A DNA stretch of 45,576 bases. Source: Streptococcus sanguinis SK355 (GTDB taxonomy: Bacteria > Bacillota > Bacilli > Lactobacillales > Streptococcaceae). The DNA lies in contig NZ_GL890993.1 of the NCBI RefSeq assembly GCF_000212855.1, positions 346,895 through 392,470 on the forward strand. The letters are read 5' to 3'. The translations under genes were made by a program, and so were the position numbers. The notes beneath the pieces were generated by a model. It was not told the DNA's origin and made no database searches. It saw only the letters and a list, made by a program, of their open reading frames with translations. Below are positions 17,576-25,561 of this stretch, piece by piece; positions within the stretch are counted from its first letter, which is position 1; each line of letters opens with the position of its first letter.

Positions 17576-18043
17576 AGCTTTACCTCTTTGTTCTTTCCAT
17601 TTCTTTGTTTAGAGAAAGATACACTCTCTCCTAGCCATCTAATATTTATCTATTATAACACAATTCAGAAGTTTAGTTTGCACTTTCTTAGGACGATATT
17701 ATTATTCCCTATTCAGAGGATTGAATATTTTTCAAATGGAGTCTCCTATTCTTACCCTCAGCAAATTCCAGATGATAGTGTATTCTGTCCAATATATCAT
17801 AATCCATGGATGCAGAGTAGTATCCCTTGATTCCTACTTTGTAATATGTATTTGGAAGCTCCAAATGTTTTAGGGCACCCTAGATACCCGATTGTGATAA
17901 GGCCCATTGTGATTGGTTCCATTTGTTCCTTAGACTTTTACTTCCCCAAAGTCTTTCTTATACTCTCATCAGGATTTTTCTAGTTCTATTTGCACCAACC
18001 TCTTGATTTCTAAAGAAGATTCTGGCGTTTCTGGTCTATCTTC
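17576..18043. other. Gene-free region between the membrane-protein cluster and dapD
   Basis: 468 bases without a convincing gene on either strand. On the minus strand an extended -10 TGTTATAAT (TATAAT at 17652-17657) is the likely dapD promoter, about 75 bases before its start. Immediately after the stop of the gene ending at 18044, AGAAGAT and ATCTTCT could form a weak hairpin, but no T-tract follows. The remainder is A+T-rich with stops in all frames; I see no repeat or insertion-sequence sign in it. Confidence 0.5.
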
Positions 18044-18940
18044 TCAGACCGTGCTGGTCAACAAACTTTTTAGACGGTAAAGCCCATTCACTTCGTCAAA
18101 ATACAAAGAAACAGTCATATTGTCTGTCGTTGAGTAACTTAGACTAATTGAATCAACTTCTCCCTTAACTGATTTAGAAGCATAAATAGTTTTAGGCATC
18201 CCCAGTTCCGCTATGGCCTGTTTCACTTCCACTCCTTCTTGCTTATCTTGAGGAATAAGAGTTCTGTAATCATCGACCGATTTCGTAACTGGCCCCCAAG
18301 CATTGCGGAATAGTCTAACGTATACTAATGAGAGCTCTGTTCGACCTCCAACATCCCTAAACCTTAAGGTAATATCTCCTTTCTCTCCTATTAAATTATA
18401 TGTCAGTTCAACTAATTGGCTGCCTTTCACGCTATTATCTATACTACCGGAACTAGCTTTTCCATACTTCTCGACAATATCCTGTGGAAATACATTAGGT
18501 TCTTTCATCGTTTTTACCATCTGTAGTATATCTTCTATTTGAAAGTCTATTTGTCGATTCTCTTCAACTAGTCCAGAATAATCTTCAGCCAGCTTCTCTA
18601 AATTATCTTCAGATTCATTCTGAAAAGTACTAGCAGACTGCGCTGATGACTGATTTCGTACTTGCTTTGACCTTGGCCACGTATATAATACAAGGATTGC
18701 CAAACAAGTAATTAGCACTAGACCCGTAGAAACTACTAACAAAGATGCGTATCGAGATTGACCTAAATTTGATACAAATTTAGGATTTCGATTCTCAGCC
18801 AACTTTTTTTGCTGTTTTTCTTTAGCTGTAGCCTCAAAGACTTCCCCCTGAGGACTGCTATCAGAGAACACACTAGTTACTTTCTTATTTAATCCTGGCT
18901 TCTTTGACCACTCCCGTTGAACTTTTCGTCCTCTTCCCAT
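18044..18940 (-). CDS. Single-span membrane protein with duplicated SmpA/BLIP-like module, cluster member 6
   Basis: A 298-residue protein I do not recognise by name. Order of parts: a basic cytoplasmic tail (1-62), one membrane helix (about 64-88), a Ser/Gln-rich, coiled-coil-prone stalk (90-145), and two extracellular repeats. Each repeat starts with an amphipathic helix ending in a [DE]-x-x-x-x-[FYL]-G motif: PQDIVEKYGKASSG (152-165) and VKQAIAELGMPKTIY (239-253), followed by three or four strands. This is the pattern of SmpA/OmlA and beta-lactamase-inhibitor-protein folds; assignment to that fold is inference. It is the most divergent of six paralogues. AAGGAG precedes the ATG, and the leader contains the 11-mer ATTGCTAGAAA. 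Confidence 0.7.
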   Translation of the reverse strand: MGRGRKVQREWSKKPGLNKKVTSVFSDSSPQGEVFEATAKEKQQKKLAENRNPKFVSNLGQSRYASLLVVSTGLVLITCLAILVLYTWPRSKQVRNQSSAQSASTFQNESEDNLEKLAEDYSGLVEENRQIDFQIEDILQMVKTMKEPNVFPQDIVEKYGKASSGSIDNSVKGSQLVELTYNLIGEKGDITLRFRDVGGRTELSLVYVRLFRNAWGPVTKSVDDYRTLIPQDKQEGVEVKQAIAELGMPKTIYASKSVKGEVDSISLSYSTTDNMTVSLYFDEVNGLYRLKSLLTSTV

Positions 18941-18973
18941 GCTCTTCTCCTTAAATAAACCAAATTCCTATTT

Positions 18974-18984
18974 TTTCTAGCAAT
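18974..18984 (-). promoter_or_regulatory. Shared 11-mer ATTGCTAGAAA upstream of cluster member 6
   Basis: The same 11 bases occur, on the same strand, at 4124-4134 and 24312-24322, each time directly after a TATAAT. Here they follow AATAAT, a weak -10. This suggests a separate promoter for the last gene of the left group, which has a 227-base gap before it. Confidence 0.35.
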
Positions 18985-19167
18985 TATTTTTTCAAAACAA
19001 AGAATACCGTCTGTCCACTTTTTCTTAATCTGACAAATACTATCTATTCAATAAAATGAACCTTGGTCGCACAATAGCAGATATCTTCAGTTTTCCCCAA
19101 TAATGAATACTCATAAGAAGCTCAGACTACTGTCTACTTATACCTTTTGCTCTCAAGATATCTAACA

Positions 19168-20049
19168 TCAGGTGATATGTTTTTCGTAAAGAAGATAGTT
19201 ACCGGCCTGAGAAACGGTGAACCAAAGACTTACATATTTCCCATTCTCTAACTTATACAAAACATTCAGCTTTTGACCACTCTCGCCACCGGAATCAATT
19301 TCTATGTATTTTGACAGACCAAACTTCTCTAAAATTTCCTGATAGCTAGTTCCATCTTCGTTTTGAAACTCTTTACCAAGGACAAGATGTTCAAAATCTT
19401 CCTCTTTTAGATCCGTTCGGCTTTGAACATACTGCGAACTAGCAAGATTATAAGAATAAATACCTGACAATTGATATTCATTATTTATTTTTTCAAAGTA
19501 GAAAGACAAACGCTGCCGCGGTTCTTCTCGAGAATAGAAAAGACTCATGCGCCCATCAGTCTGATTCAGGAAAGGAGCTAGATTACCTGACTGCGCTTTA
19601 CCAAATTTCTTAACAATATCCTTGGGTGTTAGTCCAGACCCGCTTCGCTCATCAACATCACTTTTTTTCTGTAGTTGAAGCTGACTAATATCCTCATAAG
19701 TCCAATCAAAATGGTCGTTCCCCTTATCCACATATTCATCCAATACTCTCTGAGGGGATAAGAAATATTCAAGCTGTTTTACCAAATAAGGAACTGACAA
19801 AAGCAAGAGGATGGACAAGAAACCTACTGATAACCACAGCACTTGTTTATTAACAAGCTTACGTCCAAGAATTCCTTTCCCGTCTCTCTCAACCGGAGTA
19901 GAACTCTTGTTTTCCACCCTATTCTTCGCGCGATCTGCTTCAGTAATAGCTAGTTCCTGTTCCTCTTGAACTTTTCCTGCTCTCTTCTGACCCTGTTGAA
20001 ATTTAGTTTGGCGCTTTTGGCGCAGACTCTCCCAGTCTTTTCTTGGCAT
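19168..20049 (-). CDS. Single-span membrane protein with duplicated SmpA/BLIP-like module, cluster member 5
   Basis: 293 residues from the second of two adjacent ATGs, which lies six bases after AGGAG (the first would be only three away). The very basic cytoplasmic tail begins MPRKDWESLRQKRQTKF, close to MKKRDLESLRQQHKAKF of the gene upstream. One membrane helix spans about 69-90. The extracellular part has repeat 1 (TPKDIVKKFGKAQSG, 141-155, strands to about 198) and repeat 2 (GTSYQEILEKFGLSKYIE, 233-250, strands to 290). FDWTYEDISQLQL (114-126) before repeat 1 is conserved in the paralogues as F-x-W-[TD]-x-[DK]-[DS]-[LIV]. Function unknown. It follows the next gene upstream by 77 bases. Confidence 0.72.
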   Translation of the reverse strand: MPRKDWESLRQKRQTKFQQGQKRAGKVQEEQELAITEADRAKNRVENKSSTPVERDGKGILGRKLVNKQVLWLSVGFLSILLLLSVPYLVKQLEYFLSPQRVLDEYVDKGNDHFDWTYEDISQLQLQKKSDVDERSGSGLTPKDIVKKFGKAQSGNLAPFLNQTDGRMSLFYSREEPRQRLSFYFEKINNEYQLSGIYSYNLASSQYVQSRTDLKEEDFEHLVLGKEFQNEDGTSYQEILEKFGLSKYIEIDSGGESGQKLNVLYKLENGKYVSLWFTVSQAGNYLLYEKHIT

Positions 20050-20126
20050 CATTCTCTCCTTTATGACCCAACTATCATATCATCCTCAATCAAATAATCC
20101 TAAACCGTAGAACAAGAATCTTCTTA

Positions 20127-21110
20127 TCAATAAACATACTTCCGAGTCAGTCGATAATCCCCTGTCTTTGATAAGGCAAAGTCTAAGTAAAGATAGTTTT
20201 TATTCGTTAGCTGATATTTGAGATAGACAATCGTTCTGTCTTTATAGTCTACGGACTTGTTGATAACTTGCGGCAAACCAAAACGCGACACCACATCTTG
20301 AATGTGGGCACCTTGACCAAACTCGTCTGCTTTCAAGTCCTGGAAATCTGCTTCATTCAGCGCTTCTGAGCCACTTGAGTAAAGCGTGCTGCTCAGTTGA
20401 TTACCTCGAATTGTGCTCAGTCGGTACTTGCCGTCAATTTTTTTGAACAAAAGACTGGCTGTTTGTTGTCCACTCGATTCACTATAAAAAAGATAAAGTG
20501 TATCATCGCTACCGTTGTTGCTCTCTCCTCCTGAAGTTGCCTTCCCAAACCGTTCAATAATTTCCTCAGCAGTCGGGGCGTCTTGTCCATTTACTTGCTG
20601 CTCAGATGAATAGACTTGAAGAGCGAGAACATCATCAAATGTCCAAGTGAAGTTAGCTGCTTTCTTATCAACATAAGCTGTCGCTTCTTGAGAAGTCTCA
20701 TCCTCGGGAACCTCCCATGAGCGAGACGATGTTTCCGAAAAAGAGTAACTCTCACTTGCCTCACTAGAAGACCAACTAGAATGATGTGGGCTACTTTTTT
20801 GAGTTTCTTTATTTGATAAAGAAGGTCCAATAACAGAAGCAACCCCCAATATCAATGAAAGAATGGACAAGCTTTTTAAGATCCACTTAGAATTTCGTCG
20901 CCACATCGCAACAAGCTCCCACTGTTTCCAATCAGTTTTTGTTTCAAGCTTCTGCTTCTTTGTCGATAACTGTCTTGATTTGTCCTTTACCTTATCAACA
21001 GCAGGGCTTATTTGAGGTTGTCGCTGCTCTTTTTTAGCTGACACCGATTTACCTCCTGTAAATTTAGCCTTGTGCTGTTGTCTCAATGACTCTAAATCTC
21101 TTTTTTTCAT
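20127..21110 (-). CDS. Single-span membrane protein with duplicated SmpA/BLIP-like module, cluster member 4
   Basis: 327 residues: a Lys/Arg-rich cytoplasmic tail (1-75), membrane helix about 76-97, a Ser-rich stalk (104-135) with many SS pairs that could be glycosylated or simply extended, then FTWTFDDVLALQV (154-166). Repeat 1 is APTAEEIIERFGKATSG (178-194, strands to 232) and repeat 2 is AHIQDVVSRFGLPQVI (268-283, strands to 324). It is first gene of the left group, with AGGAG five bases before the ATG. A promoter with extended -10 TGATATACT lies about 270 bases upstream, giving a long leader. No known domain name can be assigned with certainty. Confidence 0.72.
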   Translation of the reverse strand: MKKRDLESLRQQHKAKFTGGKSVSAKKEQRQPQISPAVDKVKDKSRQLSTKKQKLETKTDWKQWELVAMWRRNSKWILKSLSILSLILGVASVIGPSLSNKETQKSSPHHSSWSSSEASESYSFSETSSRSWEVPEDETSQEATAYVDKKAANFTWTFDDVLALQVYSSEQQVNGQDAPTAEEIIERFGKATSGGESNNGSDDTLYLFYSESSGQQTASLLFKKIDGKYRLSTIRGNQLSSTLYSSGSEALNEADFQDLKADEFGQGAHIQDVVSRFGLPQVINKSVDYKDRTIVYLKYQLTNKNYLYLDFALSKTGDYRLTRKYVY

Positions 21111-21484
21111 CTATTCTCCTACTGTATTTTTATTTAAACTCTAATCTTTTAATACCTTGACCAAAGCTAGCTTCTATGTCGAGGACTAAGTGCTTGTTTC
21201 TCCTGCTCCATCCTCTAATCCAGTACTTTTCTCTAATATATAGCCTTGGGAATCCGACACTTCAAAAGAAAGGTTAACTATGTGAGTACCAGATAAGGCG
21301 AACAGCACCTATAACTTCTCAGTTCATCCTTCCTCTAAACACTATGAAAAGGCAGTTCTTCGCTAAGACAGTCTTGTTCCAGTATATCATATTTTGAACA
21401 GGTTTAGCTCTAAATCTACAAGGAAAAAGGCACGAACTTTCGTCCGTGCCCAACAAAGCAATTCCAAACTATATACCAACGATA
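21111..21484. other. Gene-free region with left-group promoter and PepSY terminator
   Basis: 374 bases. On the minus strand the PepSY gene terminator (21429-21450) comes first, then an extended -10 TGATATACT near 21390, then an untranslated leader of about 270 bases leading to the gene starting at 21110. I see no open frame with a ribosome binding site in the leader and no strong hairpin. The leader length is unusual and could hide a regulatory RNA. Confidence 0.45.
21429..21450 (-). terminator. Terminator of the PepSY gene
   Basis: GGCACG (21429-21434) pairs with CGTGCC (21445-21450), with further AC/GT pairing around a small loop. On the minus strand TTTTTCC follows. Confidence 0.8.
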
Positions 21485-22024
21485 TTATTTAATTCTTTCG
21501 TTCAAAATGTTCCCACTGTTGGCATCAATGGTCATTTTGATCTTTTGCGTACCGTTCAGAGCTTCCAGCTTATAGACTACCTGACCGCCCCAAATATCCA
21601 GCTCTTCGTCATAAACACGAGCTTGAGGATATTTTTGCTGCAAGATCTTCTCAGCATCTTCAAAAGTCAATTGCACATTAGTCTGAGTCAGTTGCATGTC
21701 CTCATTGTCATCAATTGGCTCTTCCTTGGCTTTGAGAATGCTTCCTGTTCGAGCATCAATCTTGTACTCTTTTTCTGTAAAGCCGTCCAATACTGTTACA
21801 TCATAGTATACAGCACCAGCTTTATTTCCGTCTAAATCAATAGAAACGACTTTCCCTGAACCAGCTGTCTGTAAGGCAATCGCCTTAGCGTCTGAAAGAG
21901 TTACGGTTGCTGCCTGAATCCGAGTAGCTTGCTTATACGAATCCGCTGAAACAACAGTTGCTGCTCCACCTGCTAAAATTCCTACTGCCAAACCGGCTAA
22001 TAAGATTCCTTTTAGTTTTTTCAT
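21485..22024 (-). CDS. Secreted protein with two PepSY domains
   Basis: 179 residues. An N-terminal signal peptide (MKKLKGILLAGLAVGILAGG...) ends near VVSADS (about 26-30) with a type I-like site and no lipobox Cys, so the protein is secreted or stays as a membrane-anchored preprotein. Two PepSY modules follow: VTLSDAKAIALQTAG...YYDVTV...YKIDARTGSIL (about 41-96) and LTFEDAEKILQQKYP...YKLEAL...MTIDANSGNIL (about 119-175). The D-x-x-[ST]-G-x-[IV]-L ends are diagnostic. PepSY domains are known as inhibitors or chaperones of secreted peptidases and occur in sensor systems. It lies downstream of the two-component genes and has its own regulated-looking promoter. Confidence 0.85.
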   Translation of the reverse strand: MKKLKGILLAGLAVGILAGGAATVVSADSYKQATRIQAATVTLSDAKAIALQTAGSGKVVSIDLDGNKAGAVYYDVTVLDGFTEKEYKIDARTGSILKAKEEPIDDNEDMQLTQTNVQLTFEDAEKILQQKYPQARVYDEELDIWGGQVVYKLEALNGTQKIKMTIDANSGNILNERIK

Positions 22025-22134
22025 GGCTCGTCCTTCCTTTCTAAAACTTGACCCTAGAAATCAAAATCAGGCGAGGAAAACACCGTTCCAGTTAATGCAT
22101 CCTAGACCATTCTTTCCATTTCAAAGGGGAGAGC

Positions 22135-22195
22135 TATCAAATGTTATTCATTTGATACTTATATTGTACAAGGACTAAATGAATCTAAAATGAAT
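22135..22195 (-). promoter_or_regulatory. PepSY promoter with response-regulator-type direct repeats and an inverted repeat
   Basis: On the minus strand the direct repeats ATTCATTTTAG (22185-22195) and ATTCATTTAG (22175-22184) are one helical turn apart and occupy the -35 position. A -10 TACAAT (22163-22168) follows seven bases on. At the expected +1 begins a perfect 9-bp inverted repeat, TATCAAATG / CATTTGATA (22135-22157), with a five-base spacer. Direct repeats replacing the -35 are typical of promoters activated by OmpR-family regulators, so the adjacent regulator is the obvious candidate. The inverted repeat could be an operator or a 5' mRNA hairpin. Confidence 0.6.
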
Positions 22196-22230
22196 TTTGA
22201 GGAAATTTAAAAAATAATGCGAAAAGTCTT

Positions 22231-23571
22231 TTATTTCTTCTCCAGCTGGAAAGTCAGGATAAAGCGACTTCCCTGGCCAAGCTCTGACACAAGCTCTATC
22301 TGAACCTGATGCAAATCAGCGATTTTCCGAACCAAGGCTAGTCCCAAGCCGCTTCCCTCTCGACTGTTTTTATTTCTGGCTTGGTCAACTTGATAAAACC
22401 GATTCCAGATTTTATCGGTCTCAGACGGAGCAATACCAGCACCATTATCCGCCACCGTCAGCTGACAAACGCCATCTAGCTTACGTAAGGAAAGCTCAAT
22501 GCGGTCCTTCGTAAATTTCAAGGCATTGCTAATCAGATTATCCAAAAGCCGATGAAGCAGAAGCTCATCAGCAACAATCCAGCAATCCTCATCTATGGAA
22601 GCTTCTAAAACAAGGCCACGCTCCTGACTTAGCTTCTGGAAGTCTGTCATCTTATCCGACAGTAAGTCAGACAGAGACAGGGATTTTTTGACGAGAGCCG
22701 GCTGATTCTCAAGCCTGGACAGATCCAAGATATGGCTAATCATCTCTTTCATGCGCTTGGTCTGACGGTTTATGATTTCAAAAGATTCCTTGGATTCATC
22801 CAGATTTTCTGCATAACGAAGACCATACTCACTCTCCGATAGAACAACCGCCACCGGTGTCCGCAGCTCATGAGAGACATCATGGTTAAACTGCTTTTCC
22901 CGCTGGAAGGAAGTCTCCAGCGAATCCAGCATGAGATTAAAAGCCTTTCCCAGACGATGCAGTTCATCATCCTTATCTTTCAGAGCCAGCCGCTTGGAAA
23001 AGTCTCCGCTCTCGCGAATTTCTAATGCCGTCTGAGATAGCTGATCTACCGGCCTCAGGGCTTTTTTGAGAATCCAGCAACCACCAGCAATAATCAAGAT
23101 TAATAGAAATGGGGAAATGAAGACCAGGGACGTCAAATAATCAATCCATTCATGATTGCTATGACTGCTCAGAGTTACCGCCCGTAGCCACTGACCGCCA
23201 TTTTTCATCTCAATGTCAAAATAAAGATAGGTCTTTTGATCAACTGTCGCCGTCGTTACAACAGATTGGTTAAAAGGAAGAGTCTCATCAAAGCCAGATG
23301 GCAGACTTTTTCTGACAAGATTTCCCGAACTATCATAGATTGAATAAAAAATTCCATCATCCATAGCCTCGTACTCACTGGGCTGCTGGCTGATTTCCGT
23401 GGCTGACTCAATCAGCTCCCGCTTGGCTGCTGCATCTGCCAGATTGCTGGATAACAGAAAGGCCAGACCCAGCAGCACTAGAATAAAGACAAAGAGAAAA
23501 CTGCTGTACCAAAGAGTAATGCGTAGAACAATGCTGCCTTTTTTCTCCTTATTCCGAGCTCCAGATAACAT
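22231..23571 (-). CDS. Sensor histidine kinase
   Basis: A 446-residue membrane histidine kinase. Helix 1 is at about 20-41 and helix 2 at 145-168, enclosing an extracellular sensor of about 100 residues. A HAMP linker (168-225) follows, then the H-box FNHDVSHELRTPV with phospho-acceptor H234, the N-box LDNLISNALKF, the G1 box VADNGAGIA and the G2 box GSGLGLALV. Its frame overlaps the regulator stop by 23 bases, giving coupled translation. The sensor shows no named domain. Placement between six paralogous surface proteins and next to a PepSY protein suggests it senses an envelope or peptide signal. Confidence 0.92.
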   Translation of the reverse strand: MLSGARNKEKKGSIVLRITLWYSSFLFVFILVLLGLAFLLSSNLADAAAKRELIESATEISQQPSEYEAMDDGIFYSIYDSSGNLVRKSLPSGFDETLPFNQSVVTTATVDQKTYLYFDIEMKNGGQWLRAVTLSSHSNHEWIDYLTSLVFISPFLLILIIAGGCWILKKALRPVDQLSQTALEIRESGDFSKRLALKDKDDELHRLGKAFNLMLDSLETSFQREKQFNHDVSHELRTPVAVVLSESEYGLRYAENLDESKESFEIINRQTKRMKEMISHILDLSRLENQPALVKKSLSLSDLLSDKMTDFQKLSQERGLVLEASIDEDCWIVADELLLHRLLDNLISNALKFTKDRIELSLRKLDGVCQLTVADNGAGIAPSETDKIWNRFYQVDQARNKNSREGSGLGLALVRKIADLHQVQIELVSELGQGSRFILTFQLEKK

Positions 23572-24226
23572 ATCCTACTCCCCTCTTGGTGTGAATAATG
23601 GACTGCTTCTTGTCCTGATCGATCTTACGGCGAATATTTTTAATCAGAACATCAATGATATTGGATTCTCCTTCATAGTCAAAATCCCAGACATGGTCCC
23701 GAATCTGCTCCCGCGACAAAATATGATCTTGATTGCGAGCTAGGTATTCCAGCACTTCATATTCCTTAGCTGTCAGCTCCAAGACCTGGTCATCTTTCAG
23801 GACAGCCTTTTTAGTCAGATCCAGAACTATTTCACCTAGATCAATCTTCTGACTAACCAGCTCACGCTGCTGTCGCCGCAAAAGAGCCCGCAGCCGCGCC
23901 AAGAGTTCTTCAAACTCAAAAGGCTTGACCAGATAATCATCTGCCCCCAAGTCCAAGCCCCTAATCTTATCTTCCAAGCTGTCACGGGCAGTCAGGACCA
24001 AGACAATGACTTGCTTTCCAGCCTGACGGATCTTCTCCAGAAAGGCAAAGCCGTCCATACGAGGCATCATAATATCTAAAATGATTAAGTCATAGTCCAA
24101 CATTTCCAAAAATTCCAGAGCTTCCTCTCCATCAAAAGCACTGTCCACACTAAAATGCTCTTTCTTGAGAAGCTTGGTCAAACTGCGATTCAGATCCGCT
24201 TCATCTTCCACCAACAATAGCTTCAT
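23549..24226 (-). CDS. OmpR/PhoB-family response regulator
   Basis: 225 residues: a receiver domain with the acidic pair at E7/D8, phospho-acceptor D51 in LIILDIMMP, T79 and K101 (LVKPFEFEE), then a winged-helix DNA-binding domain with DHVWDFDYEGESNIIDVLI and the C-terminal hairpin TKRGVGYVI. It lies upstream of and overlaps the kinase gene. AAGGAGTCCTG precedes the ATG. Such regulators bind two half-sites about 10-11 bp apart; the repeats at 22175-22195 fit that rule. The pair cannot be matched by me to a named streptococcal system. Confidence 0.92.
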   Translation of the reverse strand: MKLLLVEDEADLNRSLTKLLKKEHFSVDSAFDGEEALEFLEMLDYDLIILDIMMPRMDGFAFLEKIRQAGKQVIVLVLTARDSLEDKIRGLDLGADDYLVKPFEFEELLARLRALLRRQQRELVSQKIDLGEIVLDLTKKAVLKDDQVLELTAKEYEVLEYLARNQDHILSREQIRDHVWDFDYEGESNIIDVLIKNIRRKIDQDKKQSIIHTKRGVGYVIWSSE

Positions 24227-24311
24227 CAGGACTCCTTTCCAATCTTGTCCTTTCGTTTTTCAGAGCCATCACAAGAATAGCAATCGCAACTAAAAAACCG
24301 AGCTAATTGAG

Positions 24312-24326
24312 TTTCTAGCAATTATA
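24312..24326 (-). promoter_or_regulatory. Promoter -10 and shared 11-mer of the two-component operon
   Basis: TATAAT (24321-24326) runs into ATTGCTAGAAA (24312-24322) on the minus strand. No good -35 is present. CAGTATTGTGA upstream resembles CAGTATTGCGA at the AIM24 promoter, hinting at a common activator site. Confidence 0.4.
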
Positions 24327-24517
24327 TGAAAGTCTATCACAATACTGCTACATCTCCTCTGGTTGTAACATATAATCAGGGAAAGGAAAACTGCTGCTAT
24401 TCAATTGTCGACAAGCAAGGATAGATTAACTGACTACGAATTTCTTGGAGTTGTAAAAAGAGCGCAGATCTACAAGCCTCAACCAGCTTGTGAGATAAGC
24501 ACTCCTATTCATTTATT

Positions 24518-25531
24518 CTATTTAGAAAGATTACTCAATAGGTACTGTCCGTTTTCCTGACGGATAAAAGTCAAAGTTATTTCCTTATTTGAAGATGTTT
24601 CATAGTTTACAAGCATCCTCGGCTCTGATTCACCATCCCCATAAACTGAAATATGTTGATATTCTGGGTATTCCTTGATTACTTCTTTAAAGGAAGAACC
24701 GCCCTCGCCTGTTTCCGCATCACCCATCTTTAAGTTCTCTGTAATCTGGCCAGATACCTTTTTATCATAGTCGTCACTACCGGGCATAATACTCATACCC
24801 TGAAGATGGTAGCTGCCATCCTCGTGTTTCATAAAGGTCAGAGTGGTATAACTAGAGTCAGGTAACCAAGACAATGAGAGCCCTTCTTCCTGAAACGTCA
24901 CACTGCTGGCCAAGCCAAAATCTTTGACTACTTGTTCAGGGGTCAATCCTTCATCATCCGCACTAACAATGCTCAGCTTTTCAAGGTCTTTCACTTCCCA
25001 CTCATATACATCCTCTTTTGACGGAGCCACAAAAGAAGCAACATCGCTTTGATGTCCCTTTCGAGACAGACTTGGCACACTTCCTCCACCCATAAAATCA
25101 TTTAGGAAATAGCCGCCAAGACCTCCTAGCAATAGTCCCGCTGCCAGACCTATTCCTAAAAATCCTATCAGCTTGCCCGTACTATTTTTCTTTGGCTCTG
25201 GACTTGGCTGGCCAGCGAAGTTTGCAGCTTGCTGTGGTCCAGTAAAGTTCTGACCAGCTGGATTAAATCCCTGAGGGGCCGCTTCTTGAAAAGAAGGATT
25301 TGCCCAATTACCCTGCTGGGGCATCTGCTGCTGAGAGGCATCGAAAAATGGTTGTTGAACTCCGAAACCTTGGTTTTGATTTGCCATCTCAGGATTTCCT
25401 CCTTCAGCAGGAAGAGGCTGCCCCTCAGTTGAGCTTGCTGCAAATTGTCCTGAGACTGATGGTTGGGTTTGCTGCGGATATGGAGCCAATCCTTCTAAAG
25501 ATTGTTCCTGCGGTTTATTTTGTTCTGACAT
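24518..25531 (-). CDS. Single-span membrane protein with duplicated SmpA/BLIP-like module, cluster member 3
   Basis: 337 residues. The cytoplasmic tail (1-117) is Gln/Pro/Asn/Gly-rich and low-complexity, unlike the basic tails of the left group. A Gly-rich membrane helix spans 120-144 (LIGFLGIGLAAGLLLGGLGG). Outside are YEWEVKDLEKLSI (176-188), repeat 1 LTPEQVVKDFGLASSV (196-211, strands to 247), the linker NLKMGDAETGEGGSS (266-280) and repeat 2 FKEVIKEYPEYQHI (281-294, strands to 334). The linker motif LKxGDxxTGxxG is shared by the three right-group proteins. AAGGAG precedes the ATG. Last gene of the right group. Function unknown. Confidence 0.75.
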   Translation of the reverse strand: MSEQNKPQEQSLEGLAPYPQQTQPSVSGQFAASSTEGQPLPAEGGNPEMANQNQGFGVQQPFFDASQQQMPQQGNWANPSFQEAAPQGFNPAGQNFTGPQQAANFAGQPSPEPKKNSTGKLIGFLGIGLAAGLLLGGLGGYFLNDFMGGGSVPSLSRKGHQSDVASFVAPSKEDVYEWEVKDLEKLSIVSADDEGLTPEQVVKDFGLASSVTFQEEGLSLSWLPDSSYTTLTFMKHEDGSYHLQGMSIMPGSDDYDKKVSGQITENLKMGDAETGEGGSSFKEVIKEYPEYQHISVYGDGESEPRMLVNYETSSNKEITLTFIRQENGQYLLSNLSK

Positions 25532-25561
25532 CGTTTCTCCTTTTATTATTTGAGTTCTGTT

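Noticed and set aside
20700..20810. Serine-rich stalk as evidence for a Ser-rich-repeat adhesin
   Set aside because: Only about 30 residues, no LPXTG anchor and no accessory secretion genes; it is a short stalk after a membrane helix.
24434..24442. TACGAATT on the plus strand as a ComX promoter
   Set aside because: No gene follows on the plus strand; it lies antisense in the leader of the two-component operon and lacks a T-rich upstream tract.
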